Positions 43,801 to 50,955 of a stretch of DNA of 50,955 bases are shown one piece after another. The notes under the pieces are model-generated. The model searched no databases. It had not been told where the DNA came from and saw only the letters and a list, made by a program, of their open reading frames with translations. Location of the stretch: contig USQK01000003.1 of NCBI GenBank assembly GCA_900556785.1, positions 1 through 50,955 of the forward strand. Direction: 5' to 3'. The stretch comes from an uncultured Veillonella sp. (GTDB lineage: Bacteria > Bacillota > Negativicutes > Veillonellales > Veillonellaceae). The position numbers and the translations under genes are program-made. The stretch's first letter is position 1; every line of letters starts with the position of its first letter.

Positions 43801-46800
43801 CAACACTTCTTATGCTGTAACATTCGATGGCGCTAAAGCAGCTAAAGTAATTCCTTTAACTTACAAAGCTAATAATGCTGGCGCTAAAACAGTTACATTA
43901 GAAAAAGGTTTAGACTTTACAAATGGTACAAATACTACAGCAGAAATCGGTAATGATGGCGTTGTTAAGTACAACTTGAACAAAAACGTTGATTTGACTA
44001 AAGATGGTTCCTTAACAATTGGTGATACTAAAGTTAACAACGATGGTGTAACAATCACTGGTGGTCCATCTGTAACTAAAACTGGTATTGACGCTGGTAA
44101 CAAAACTATCACTAATGTAGCTCCTGCAGTTAACGGTACTGATGCAGTTAACCTCGATCAATTGAAAGCAGCTCGTACAGTTGTTACATCTAATGATAAA
44201 TCTGTAACAATCAATAAAACAGAAAATGGCAATCAAGTAACATATGACTTACATGTAAATGCAGCTGCTGGTACAGCATCCACTTGGAACATCGCTTCCG
44301 ATAAAGTGTCTGGCACAGAAGGTACTGTTGCAGCAGGTTCCAATGCAGCTCAAAACATTGCTGATGGTAAAACAGTAACAATGCAAGCAGGTAAAAACTT
44401 GACTGTAAACCAAACTAACGATGGTAACGGTAATGCTTCTGTTGCATTTGCTCTTGATAAAGACCTTAAAGATCTTGACAGCGTAACAACTGGTAAAACA
44501 ATTACTAAAGAAATTACGTTGAAAGATCCTAGTGGTACTGGTGAAACTGTCATTAAGAAAGATGGCGACCGCATTACATACACTAACGATGGTGGTACTA
44601 CAGTTCATAAAGTTGCTAATCTTAAAGATGAAAAACACATTACAGCAACAACTGCAGGCAATGAGTATACAGTAGATAACGATGGCAATGTTACTATGAC
44701 GTATACAGATGGTAATGGTGACTTGGTAACAGGTGAAAAAGCTGTTATTAAAGGCGTTGCTAAAAACGATCTTTCCAACATCAATAATGCTGGCAAGAAT
44801 GTAATCACTGGTCTTGGCACAATCGTTAAAGGTGGCGAAAATGTTAACGTAACTGTAGCATCTGATGCTACTACTGGCCAAAAAACTTACACTGTAAATG
44901 CTGTAACTCCAGCTGTTTACACTAAAGCTGATGGCACTAAAGTGGTTAAACGCCCAGATGGTACTTTCACAACTAATGTTGATGGTGCTCCTGGTAATGA
45001 TGTTCCTGCAAGTGATGTTATCGTATCCATCCAAGATGCAGCAGGCAATACAACTGGTGGTAACTCCATTGTTAATAATGTTGGCTCTGCTATTAAAAAT
45101 CAAACAGGCGCAGATTACTTAACTAAATTGGATACAGCTAATGGCTTGACTCCAAATGCAGCTGTTAACGTATCTGACTTGAAATCTACAGCTGATGCTT
45201 TACGTGCAAATGAACTTCACATTGCTCCTACAGCAGTTAAAGCTGGTAGCACTGAAGCTAAAGGCGGCGTAGTAAGCGGTACTGAAAACGTATACAAATA
45301 CGATGCAGCTACTAAGAAAGTTACATTGACATACAACGATGGCAAAGGTACTGCAGTATCTGATACTAAAGCAGTTATCGACTTCTCCGACTTGAACATT
45401 CCTGCAGCTGGTAATAACTACGGTTTCAAAGCTAATGCAATTGCTGGTGATGGTAAATTAGATGGTGCAGCAACTGCAACAGCTGTTGAAAATGGTGGCA
45501 CTGTAAACTTTGCAGCAGGTAAAAACTTGACTGTAAAACAAACTGTTGATGCAGCCAATAAAACTCAAACTTATACTTACAGCCTAGACAAAGATTTAAC
45601 TAACTTGGATAAAGTAGTTGTTAATGGTAAAGATGGTCAAGCAGGTAAAGATGGCGTAACTATTGTTGGACCTCAAGGTGCTACAGGTGCTCCTGGCCTT
45701 CCTGGTACAAATGGTATCGATGGTAAAGTTGGTATTTCTGGTAAAGACGGTAAAGATGCAGTATCTATCTCCGGTAAAGATGGCGTAGGTCACATTGGTT
45801 TAACTGGCCCTGCTGGTAAAGATGGTAAAAATGCAACTGCTGATATTACTGTTAAAGAAGGTAAAGCTGGCGTTGATGGTAAAGACGGTGTTGATGGTAT
45901 CACTCGTATCTTCTACAACGATAAAGACGGCAACGAACATCAAGTAGCAACTCATGATGATGGTATGAAGTTTGCTGGTGACGATGGTCAAACAGATGAT
46001 ACTAAAGTTCTTAAGAAACATCTTAACAACGTAGTAGATATCGTTGGTGGTGCTGATAAAAATAAATTGACTACTAACGATAACATTGGTGTTAACAATG
46101 TTAATGGCAAATTGAAAGTTCAATTGGCTAAAAATGTTGACTTGGATGCTGATGGCTCCTTGACTACTGGTAATACAAAAGTTGATAACAACGGTGTTAC
46201 AATCACTGCTCCTGCAGGTGGTACTACTACTGATGTTAAGTTGACTAACACTGGTTTAGATAATGGCGGTAACAAAATTGTTAACGTTAAAGCTGGTGAA
46301 AACGATACTGATGCAGTTAACGTAAAACAATTGAAAGACAAAGTTACAACTGTTGAGTCTTCCGATAGTTCCATCAAAGTAGTAGACAAAAACGTTGCTG
46401 GTCAACCTGGTTATGATGCAGCTAAAGGTCACCAATATGACATCACTATCAATAACCAAACTGTAGTTGAAAAAGCTCAAACTCCAGTTGTTTATACTAA
46501 TAAAGATGGCGACAAACTTTACAAAATCGTAGATCCTGCTACTGGTAATGTTACATTCAATACTAAGCCTGATGGTACTGGTACTACAGTTCAACCTGCT
46601 GATGTAATTGCATCCATGAACAATGGTGGTGATTCCACAACAACTCCTATGAAGTTGAACAACGTAGGTTCCACTATTGCTGATCAAGCTGGTAACACTT
46701 ACTTAGATAAAATTGATGCAGCAGCTGCTGACAACAAAACTAAGAACGGTGCAGTTAATGTAACAGACCTTAAAAATACAGCTGATGCATTGATTGAAAA

Positions 46801-49519
46801 AGGCTTGAAATTTGATGCTAACGCTGGTGGTGTGAAAACTAATAAACTTGGTTCCACTGTGAAAATCCAAGGTGAAGGTGCTAAAGCTGATACTGAATAC
46901 AGCGGTGAAAACGTTAAGACTATCATCTCTCAAGATACTGACGGCAACACAACAATCGATGTTAAACTTGATAAAAACCTTAAAGCTGACAGCGTAGTTG
47001 TTGGTAAAGATGGTAAAGACGGCGTTGATGGTAAAATCGGTGTTAACGGTAAAGACGGCGCATCTGTTGTACTCAACGGTAAAGATGGCTCTATCGGCTT
47101 GACTGGTCCTAAGGGTGCTGACGGTAAAGATGGCGCAAGTGCTAAGATTTCCGTTAAAGACGGTGTTCCTGGTGTTGACGGCCAACCTGGTGATAAATTG
47201 ACTCGTATCGTATACGAAGACAAAGATGGCAACACACATGAAGTTGCAACTCACGATGATGGCATGAAGTTCGCTGGTGACAACGGTCAAACTAACCAAG
47301 ATACTAACCCTAACGTTATTAAGAAACATCTTAACAACGTAGTAGATATCGTTGGTGGTGCAGATAGCTCTAAATTGACTGACAACAACATTGGTGTAAA
47401 TGCTGATGGCGGTAAATTGAAAGTTCAATTGGCTAAAGACATTGATCTTACTAAAGATGGTTCCGTAAAAATCGGTGACACTACTGTTAACAACGATGGT
47501 TTAACTATCACTGGTGGCCCATCTGTTAAGAAAGATGGCATCAATGCTGGCGATAAGAAAATCACAGGCGTTAAAGCTGGTGAAGCTGATACAGATGCAG
47601 TAAACGTTAAACAATTGAAAGATAAAGTTACAACTGTTGAATCTTCTGATGGTACTATCTCTGTAACTGACAAAAATGATCCTACATCTGCAACTTATGA
47701 TGCAGCTAAAGGTCACCAATATGACATTAAGATCAATAACCAAGGTGTTGTAAACAATGCTCAAATTCCAGTAGTATACACTAAACAAGATGGTACTAAA
47801 GTTTACAAACAACCAGATGGTACTTTCAATACAGCTAAAGATGGTTCTGGCGATGTTGTAAATGCTGGCGATATCATCGCTTCCATGAACAACCCTAACG
47901 CTTCTACTACAGATCCAATGAAATTGAACAACGTTGGTTCTTCCATCGCTGACAAAGCTGGTAATACATTCTTAGATAAGATTGATGCTGCTGCTGGTGA
48001 CAACAATACTAAGAACGGTGCTGTAAATGTTACTGACCTTAAAAATACTGCTGATGCAATCGGCAACAAAGGTTTGAACTTCGGTGCTCAATCTGGCAAT
48101 GACATCCACAAAAACTTGGGTGAAAAACTTGAAATCGTAGGCGAAGGCACTAAAGCTGATGACAACTACAGCGCATCCAACATCAAAACTATGACTAAAG
48201 ATGGTAAAGTTGTGGTAGCTCTTGATAAAGATCTTAACGGCTTGAACTCCATTAGCGTTCCTGGTAAAAATGGCGTTGATGGTAAAGATGGTGTATCCAT
48301 CTCCGGTAAAGACGGTGCTAACGGTATCGACGGTAAAGTTTCCATCGGTAAAGATGGTAAAGACGCTGTATCCATCGCTGGTAAAGACGGCGTAGGTCAT
48401 ATCGGCTTAACTGGTCCTCAAGGCCCTGCTGGTGCAGATGGTACTGGTGTAGATATCTCTACAGATCACGGTTCCAAAACTCTTGTTAAACCAGAAGCTA
48501 ACAATGGCGACAAATCTGAACGTATCGTATACGTACCAAAAGATAAAGATGGTAACCCATTGAAAGATACTGATGGCAACCCAATCAAACGTGAAGTAGC
48601 AACTATGGATGATGGTTTGAAATTCACAGGTAACAACACTGGCACTGAAAACAAACATGCGTTAAATACGCTTGTTAAAGTTCAAGGTGAAGGTGTGACT
48701 GCAGCTCAATCCACTGCATTCCAATCCGCTGCTGGTAACATCAACGTAGTAGCTGATGGTAACGATACATTAACAGTTAAATTGAACAAAGACCTTAAAG
48801 GTATCAACTCCATCAAGAATAGCGACAATGGTCCTGCATTGAACTTCAACGCTGGTGACCTTTCCGTAACTGGTGGTAACCTCAACATGGGTGGTAACAA
48901 AATTACTAACCTTGGTAAAGGTACTAACGATACAGATGCGGTTAACTTGAAACAATTGAAAGATTCCCGTACAATCGTTAAATCCACTGATGGTACTGTA
49001 GGTGTTCAAGAATCTGAAACTACAGATGGCGCAAAAGTATACGACTTGACTACTGGTGCAAGCCCTCGTTTCGATGAATTGACAGACGAAATCGGCCGTA
49101 CTGGTGCACAAGGTGCAGCTCTTGCAGCATTGAAACCTATCCAATACGATCCATTAGAACCAACTCAAATCATGGCTGGTTATGGTAACTACCGTGGTAA
49201 CTCTGCTATTGCAATGGGCGTTGCTCATTACAAAAATGAGTCCACAATGATGCATGCTGGCTTAGCTTGGGCAGGCGGTTCCCGTCACATGATGGCAAAC
49301 GCTGGTGTAACTTGGAAAGTTGGCAACCGTGATAGCGAAGCTGCTGTAGCAGATCGTTACCGCAAAGGCCCTATCAGCTCTGCTTATGCAATGCAACAAG
49401 AAATGGCTTCCGTTAAAGCACAAAACGCTGGATTAAAAACAGAAGTATCTGATTTGAAAGCTGAAAACGAACAAATGAAAGCTCAAATTGCTGCTATGAT
49501 GGCAAAACTTGGTATGTAA
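40832..49519 (+). CDS. Giant trimeric autotransporter adhesin with ESPR and collagen-like segments
   Basis: About 2,895 aa type Vc adhesin. ATG 40832 has AAAGGGG upstream and begins the extended signal peptide (MNKIFKVVWSKTKECYVVVS), cleaved after VQA near 53; the upstream GTG start would spoil this. The head (about 55-440) holds roughly 20 YadA-type repeats (VAVGYQNRTN, IAIGARNTAT, MALGNGNTAS). The stalk (about 440-2740) alternates necks (NVKAGVNDTDAVNVSQIKG), SLTIGDTKINNGGLTITGG modules and three Gly-x-y collagen-like blocks (about 1600-1690, 2055-2120, 2480-2540). Two in-frame copies of a 436-residue unit lie in the C-terminal half. The anchor (about 2761-2832, AALAALKPIQYDP) is followed by a C-terminal coiled coil (QQEMASVKAQNAGLKTEV). 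It should project as a long trimeric fibre. Confidence 0.95.
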   Translation: MNKIFKVVWSKTKECYVVVSEVAKNNGGKKKALASVLAGLAMVAATAGTPVQAGGNYGGSAVNITPDAYNGSNTTGRNSVAVGYQNRTNDQDGTIAIGARNTATENSAMALGNGNTASGGAAVAMGAYNQATGRASVAIGNVSMASAEDSIAIGNRANSNPANQDRGSGQYSIAMGRESWARGTDNISIGHNATTDSTGDSIAIGRDSTSNSVNTVTIGAQTKATGGYAVAIGRESEVNANFATAMGYQSKAKGSASIAIGKQNNSNLGDTITMGNSNTANTMGGIAIGKNNIADSSIGDPTTATKENSQIAIGLDNKATSQDTVAIGREAESTKTGAVSLGARTKAKGDYAVAIGSASQNKTVEAADYAVAVGAMSKANGDRSVAIGGGAETTAGASRSVAQGYKSSASVADGVALGSNSKATVDAGVKGFNPAETRTNKYAGLAGTAQTSTLAAVSVGDGATATRQITGLAAGTNDTDAVNVAQLRSVNLKYAGNSGNGDVLLDNGTLNVKGEGLISTSADADGIKVKLTEGGPITNNNGKAVAPTTNGVATTDNVAKAINESGWNVVSSNNGGNVTGTQASKKVSPGDTVTLSAGKNIVLDQTDKQFTYSLNKDVDLTNGGSLTIGDTKINNGGLTITGGPSVTKTGIDAGNKNITNVKAGVNDTDAVNVSQIKGLRTEVKEGTGVTVVKSQGTDGHDIYTVSATGTAAADPTKLKAGKNTTVTGDGSTATPYKVNVEGDLADISSITNGNGSGKISFAGDQVVKVEGDNPISLDGKGGYVTGLQNKDWDITNPTVVSGRAATEDQLKKVSDGFNNTVKLAGNTGNTDTQKLSQAGGLSFGVVGANNGQYIKTTASGTDVVADLSDDAKAKLNHTFEVAPGSSNVSVTKDTTDPNKTVYKVAVANTPAAGASSTESVVKKAAAAGDTNIADVTVGNGKNSGDADAQYEVNVSRNAVKDAAREAVTVNNGGNTDSPITVTPTDDATNHNTSYAVTFDGAKAAKVIPLTYKANNAGAKTVTLEKGLDFTNGTNTTAEIGNDGVVKYNLNKNVDLTKDGSLTIGDTKVNNDGVTITGGPSVTKTGIDAGNKTITNVAPAVNGTDAVNLDQLKAARTVVTSNDKSVTINKTENGNQVTYDLHVNAAAGTASTWNIASDKVSGTEGTVAAGSNAAQNIADGKTVTMQAGKNLTVNQTNDGNGNASVAFALDKDLKDLDSVTTGKTITKEITLKDPSGTGETVIKKDGDRITYTNDGGTTVHKVANLKDEKHITATTAGNEYTVDNDGNVTMTYTDGNGDLVTGEKAVIKGVAKNDLSNINNAGKNVITGLGTIVKGGENVNVTVASDATTGQKTYTVNAVTPAVYTKADGTKVVKRPDGTFTTNVDGAPGNDVPASDVIVSIQDAAGNTTGGNSIVNNVGSAIKNQTGADYLTKLDTANGLTPNAAVNVSDLKSTADALRANELHIAPTAVKAGSTEAKGGVVSGTENVYKYDAATKKVTLTYNDGKGTAVSDTKAVIDFSDLNIPAAGNNYGFKANAIAGDGKLDGAATATAVENGGTVNFAAGKNLTVKQTVDAANKTQTYTYSLDKDLTNLDKVVVNGKDGQAGKDGVTIVGPQGATGAPGLPGTNGIDGKVGISGKDGKDAVSISGKDGVGHIGLTGPAGKDGKNATADITVKEGKAGVDGKDGVDGITRIFYNDKDGNEHQVATHDDGMKFAGDDGQTDDTKVLKKHLNNVVDIVGGADKNKLTTNDNIGVNNVNGKLKVQLAKNVDLDADGSLTTGNTKVDNNGVTITAPAGGTTTDVKLTNTGLDNGGNKIVNVKAGENDTDAVNVKQLKDKVTTVESSDSSIKVVDKNVAGQPGYDAAKGHQYDITINNQTVVEKAQTPVVYTNKDGDKLYKIVDPATGNVTFNTKPDGTGTTVQPADVIASMNNGGDSTTTPMKLNNVGSTIADQAGNTYLDKIDAAAADNKTKNGAVNVTDLKNTADALIEKGLKFDANAGGVKTNKLGSTVKIQGEGAKADTEYSGENVKTIISQDTDGNTTIDVKLDKNLKADSVVVGKDGKDGVDGKIGVNGKDGASVVLNGKDGSIGLTGPKGADGKDGASAKISVKDGVPGVDGQPGDKLTRIVYEDKDGNTHEVATHDDGMKFAGDNGQTNQDTNPNVIKKHLNNVVDIVGGADSSKLTDNNIGVNADGGKLKVQLAKDIDLTKDGSVKIGDTTVNNDGLTITGGPSVKKDGINAGDKKITGVKAGEADTDAVNVKQLKDKVTTVESSDGTISVTDKNDPTSATYDAAKGHQYDIKINNQGVVNNAQIPVVYTKQDGTKVYKQPDGTFNTAKDGSGDVVNAGDIIASMNNPNASTTDPMKLNNVGSSIADKAGNTFLDKIDAAAGDNNTKNGAVNVTDLKNTADAIGNKGLNFGAQSGNDIHKNLGEKLEIVGEGTKADDNYSASNIKTMTKDGKVVVALDKDLNGLNSISVPGKNGVDGKDGVSISGKDGANGIDGKVSIGKDGKDAVSIAGKDGVGHIGLTGPQGPAGADGTGVDISTDHGSKTLVKPEANNGDKSERIVYVPKDKDGNPLKDTDGNPIKREVATMDDGLKFTGNNTGTENKHALNTLVKVQGEGVTAAQSTAFQSAAGNINVVADGNDTLTVKLNKDLKGINSIKNSDNGPALNFNAGDLSVTGGNLNMGGNKITNLGKGTNDTDAVNLKQLKDSRTIVKSTDGTVGVQESETTDGAKVYDLTTGASPRFDELTDEIGRTGAQGAALAALKPIQYDPLEPTQIMAGYGNYRGNSAIAMGVAHYKNESTMMHAGLAWAGGSRHMMANAGVTWKVGNRDSEAAVADRYRKGPISSAYAMQQEMASVKAQNAGLKTEVSDLKAENEQMKAQIAAMMAKLGM
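45600..48240 (+). repeat. Tandem in-frame repeat of 1,308 bp within the giant adhesin
   Basis: The stretch starting AAGAAACATCTTAACAACGT occurs at 46013 and again at 47321, exactly 1,308 bp (436 codons) apart. The flanking modules correspond in order (collagen-like block, HQVATHDDGMKFAG, VVDIVGGAD, TTVESSD, AAKGHQYDI, TDLKNTADA). A third, partial copy of the collagen block and its follow-on begins near 48260. Confidence 0.8.
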
Positions 49520-49555
49520 TCATTTGTGAGTGTAAGAACTGAATGAACAAAGGAA

Positions 49556-49584
49556 GGTATGCGCTACCTAGCGTAGCGCTTACC
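49556..49584 (+). terminator. Hairpin after the giant adhesin gene
   Basis: GGTA-GCGCTA with TAGCGC-TACC (one internal mismatch) and loop CCTAGCG, about 35 bp after the stop codon. Only a pyrimidine-rich CTCTCCC tract follows, so termination may be partial. Confidence 0.5.
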
Positions 49585-49683
49585 TCTCCCTATTGTTTAT
49601 GAAAATAATGCTTTTAAATATGAACGTGAAACGCGTGAGAGATACTTTCACCATAATCTAACGATAGAAAAGAGGAATATAGA

Positions 49684-50472
49684 ATGAAAAAATCTACATT
49701 ACTTGCTTGTGCAGCGGCTCTTGTTATTTCTACAGGCGTTGTAGGTGCACAATCCGCTCCAACATATGACGATAATTTGATTTTACGTAATCCAGTATCT
49801 GCTCCAGCATTGGGCAATGTAGTATTGGTTCCAGTGGCTAGTCCACAAACAGTGTCTGCTGTTCATGACTATGTGAAAGCTTGGCAAAATGCGGAGATCA
49901 ACATCGCAAAAGCTAAAGTGAAATACGAAAACCATGAACGTATGACAAAAGCTGAGAAAAAATGGTTACATTCCTATGACAAACACAACTATGCTGACTA
50001 CTTCCGCACACATTCCATCGGTCGTGTACATGGTCAAGAAGTGTTCTTGAACTGGAATGGTGAAAACCGTAATAAAAACGAATACGAATACTTTGAAATG
50101 CCTAAATACAATAAAGAAGATGGCTTCACTAACAGCTATGGTTACAATGTATTGCGCGGCATGACAGATCGTATTAACGAAATCATCCAAAAACAAAAAG
50201 AAGTTGGCGGTCCTATGACTGACGACGAAGCACAAGCATTAGAAGATGCTATTTTGGATGTAATGGCTAAAGACCAAGAAAACGTTTCTAACGAAGAACT
50301 TCGTCACTACATGAACGAAACAATCTGGTTCGCAGCTAAACAAACAGTTAAAAATAAAGCTAGTGAAGAACCTACTGTTCAAGATGAACATACTGTAGAT
50401 CTTCGTGAAGCGATCAATCGTCCAGCTAACCAAGAAACTAAAAAAGTAGACTTGCGCGCTGCGATTCAATAA
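49684..50472 (+). CDS. Exported protein, 262 aa, paralogue of the 189-aa protein
   Basis: Signal peptide of about 22 residues (KKSTLLACAAALVISTGVVGA), then a helical, charged mature part. VSNEELRHYMNETIWFAAKQ near 200-220 matches the C-terminal motif of the protein at 31733-32302, and both have a preceding helical region rich in Tyr and Lys. The tail contains two copies of a VDLREAI/VDLRAAI element. It is probably periplasmic; function unknown. It lies 165 bp after the giant adhesin with only a weak hairpin between, so it could be partly co-transcribed. AGAGGA lies 9 nt before ATG 49684. Confidence 0.78.
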   Translation: MKKSTLLACAAALVISTGVVGAQSAPTYDDNLILRNPVSAPALGNVVLVPVASPQTVSAVHDYVKAWQNAEINIAKAKVKYENHERMTKAEKKWLHSYDKHNYADYFRTHSIGRVHGQEVFLNWNGENRNKNEYEYFEMPKYNKEDGFTNSYGYNVLRGMTDRINEIIQKQKEVGGPMTDDEAQALEDAILDVMAKDQENVSNEELRHYMNETIWFAAKQTVKNKASEEPTVQDEHTVDLREAINRPANQETKKVDLRAAIQ

Positions 50473-50582
50473 TAAGGTTTGTAAATTTAACTATAATTCA
50501 TTAACACACTGAGAGCTCGGCATAAACGATATACAATGAATTAGGAAGATGATGTGTGACGCACAGTGTATATAATGAACAA

Positions 50583-50699
50583 CTACATATGGCCCTCATA
50601 CGGCGATTGTTTGAGGGCCTTGCTGTTCCCTGGACCCCGACTAGGGCACACAATCCTTATGCGAAACGACGCCATCCGAAAGGATGGCGTTGTTTTTTT
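50583..50699 (+). ncRNA. Candidate small structured RNA
   Basis: TATAAT at 50571-50576 is followed by a GC-richer stretch that stands out from the surroundings. It contains the hairpin GGCCCTCA/TGAGGGCC (50591-50619), a second short pairing CCCT/AGGG (50628-50646), and a strong terminator ACGCCATCC-GAAA-GGATGGCGT with seven T (50664-50699). No credible ORF is present. I do not recognise an RNA family, and the -35 box is poor. Confidence 0.45.
50664..50699 (+). terminator. Strong intrinsic terminator
   Basis: Stem AAACGACGCCATCC with a GAAA tetraloop and its complement (one G-U pair), then TTTTTTT. Confidence 0.85.
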
Positions 50700-50831
50700 G
50701 CGTTTATCTATTGTTGTCCTTACTTAAGGCTTAATAGCTGTACAAATATAAACAATTATAAAATAATAGACTGCTTATATTAACTACCTTTTTCTATGCA
50801 TTTATGAAGAAACGCTTTATTGCTATGTTTT

Positions 50832-50874
50832 GTCTTCATCTAATTTAGAAAGTTTATATATTTTAGATGAAGAT
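50832..50874. repeat. Inverted repeat near the window end
   Basis: CTTCATCTAA (50834-50843) and TTAGATGAAG (50863-50872) form a 10-bp stem in AT-rich DNA, with no T tract. From 50700 to the end I see no gene. Confidence 0.4.
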
Positions 50875-50955
50875 AAACTTGTATAAGATATACAAATATA
50901 ATGTAAATATAAACTGATACGATCTATTTTATACTCTTATATATATAATGTATTA

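Noticed and set aside
44249..45103. 284-aa open frame on the minus strand inside the giant adhesin, and many similar antisense frames (41162-41761, 46703-47428 and others)
   Set aside because: They mirror the repetitive codon use of the plus-strand adhesin, are rich in Cys, Ile and Ser, have no ribosome binding sites and resemble no protein family.
50556..50783. 75-aa plus-strand frame at the end of the window
   Set aside because: It spans a small-RNA-like unit and its terminator, has no ribosome binding site and no recognisable sequence.

Overview
The window looks like a chromosomal segment of a Veillonella-like bacterium (Negativicutes, diderm Firmicutes). The evidence is low-GC DNA with Firmicutes-type ribosome binding sites and terminators, lipopolysaccharide/O-antigen genes, type V autotransporters, and an S-layer homology (SLH) domain of the kind that tethers outer membrane to peptidoglycan in this class. 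The genus is inferred from gene content and was not tested by a search. I saw no rRNA, tRNA, CRISPR array, transposase or prophage gene.

Region 1 (1-4.1 kb) holds a CNNM/CorC-type transporter gene on the minus strand, a compact candidate type I toxin-antitoxin locus laid out like Fst/par, a small methyltransferase, and a Lys-rich protein whose 3' end carries a textbook A AAA AAG slippery site. A -1 shift there would add a Cys-rich tail.

Region 2 (4.1-24.8 kb) is a surface-glycan region, all on the plus strand. Two LtaS/MdoB-like phosphoglycerol-transferase-family proteins bracket a GT2 glycosyltransferase. They are followed by a GT4 glycosyltransferase, a VirK/YbjX (DUF535) protein and an O-antigen-ligase-like protein. 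A second block starts with a WbaP-type initiating phosphotransferase and UDP-galactopyranose mutase. It continues with a DUF4422 protein, two LicD proteins flanking a PLP aminotransferase and a cytidylyltransferase-oxidoreductase fusion, a GT2 enzyme, a Wzx-like flippase and a Wzy-like polymerase. This reads as a Wzx/Wzy polysaccharide locus whose repeat unit carries Galf and a phospho-linked, CDP-activated, probably amino-containing substituent. A strong terminator lies directly in front of the wbaP start codon, which suggests attenuation or antitermination.

Region 3 (24.9-50.5 kb) is an adhesin island. It contains two tandem classical autotransporters, a short trimeric autotransporter, a passenger-less inverse-autotransporter barrel, a trimeric autotransporter ending in an SLH domain, and a giant (about 2,895 aa) trimeric adhesin with collagen-like segments and a 1,308-bp internal repeat. 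Interspersed are two related small exported proteins and a methyltransferase resembling the rickettsial lysine methyltransferases that modify the autotransporter OmpB. The first classical autotransporter is bracketed by two inverted, nearly identical holin-like toxin/antisense RNA modules, which form inverted repeats of about 0.35 kb. The adhesin genes share TTTACA-N16/17-TATAAT-like promoters, and most are separated by strong terminators, so they appear to be individually transcribed.

The observations I rate highest are the inverted toxin-antitoxin modules around an adhesin gene, the OmpB-methyltransferase-like enzyme inside an adhesin array, the trimeric adhesin-SLH fusion, the LicD/CDP-substituent module, and the candidate -1 frameshift.
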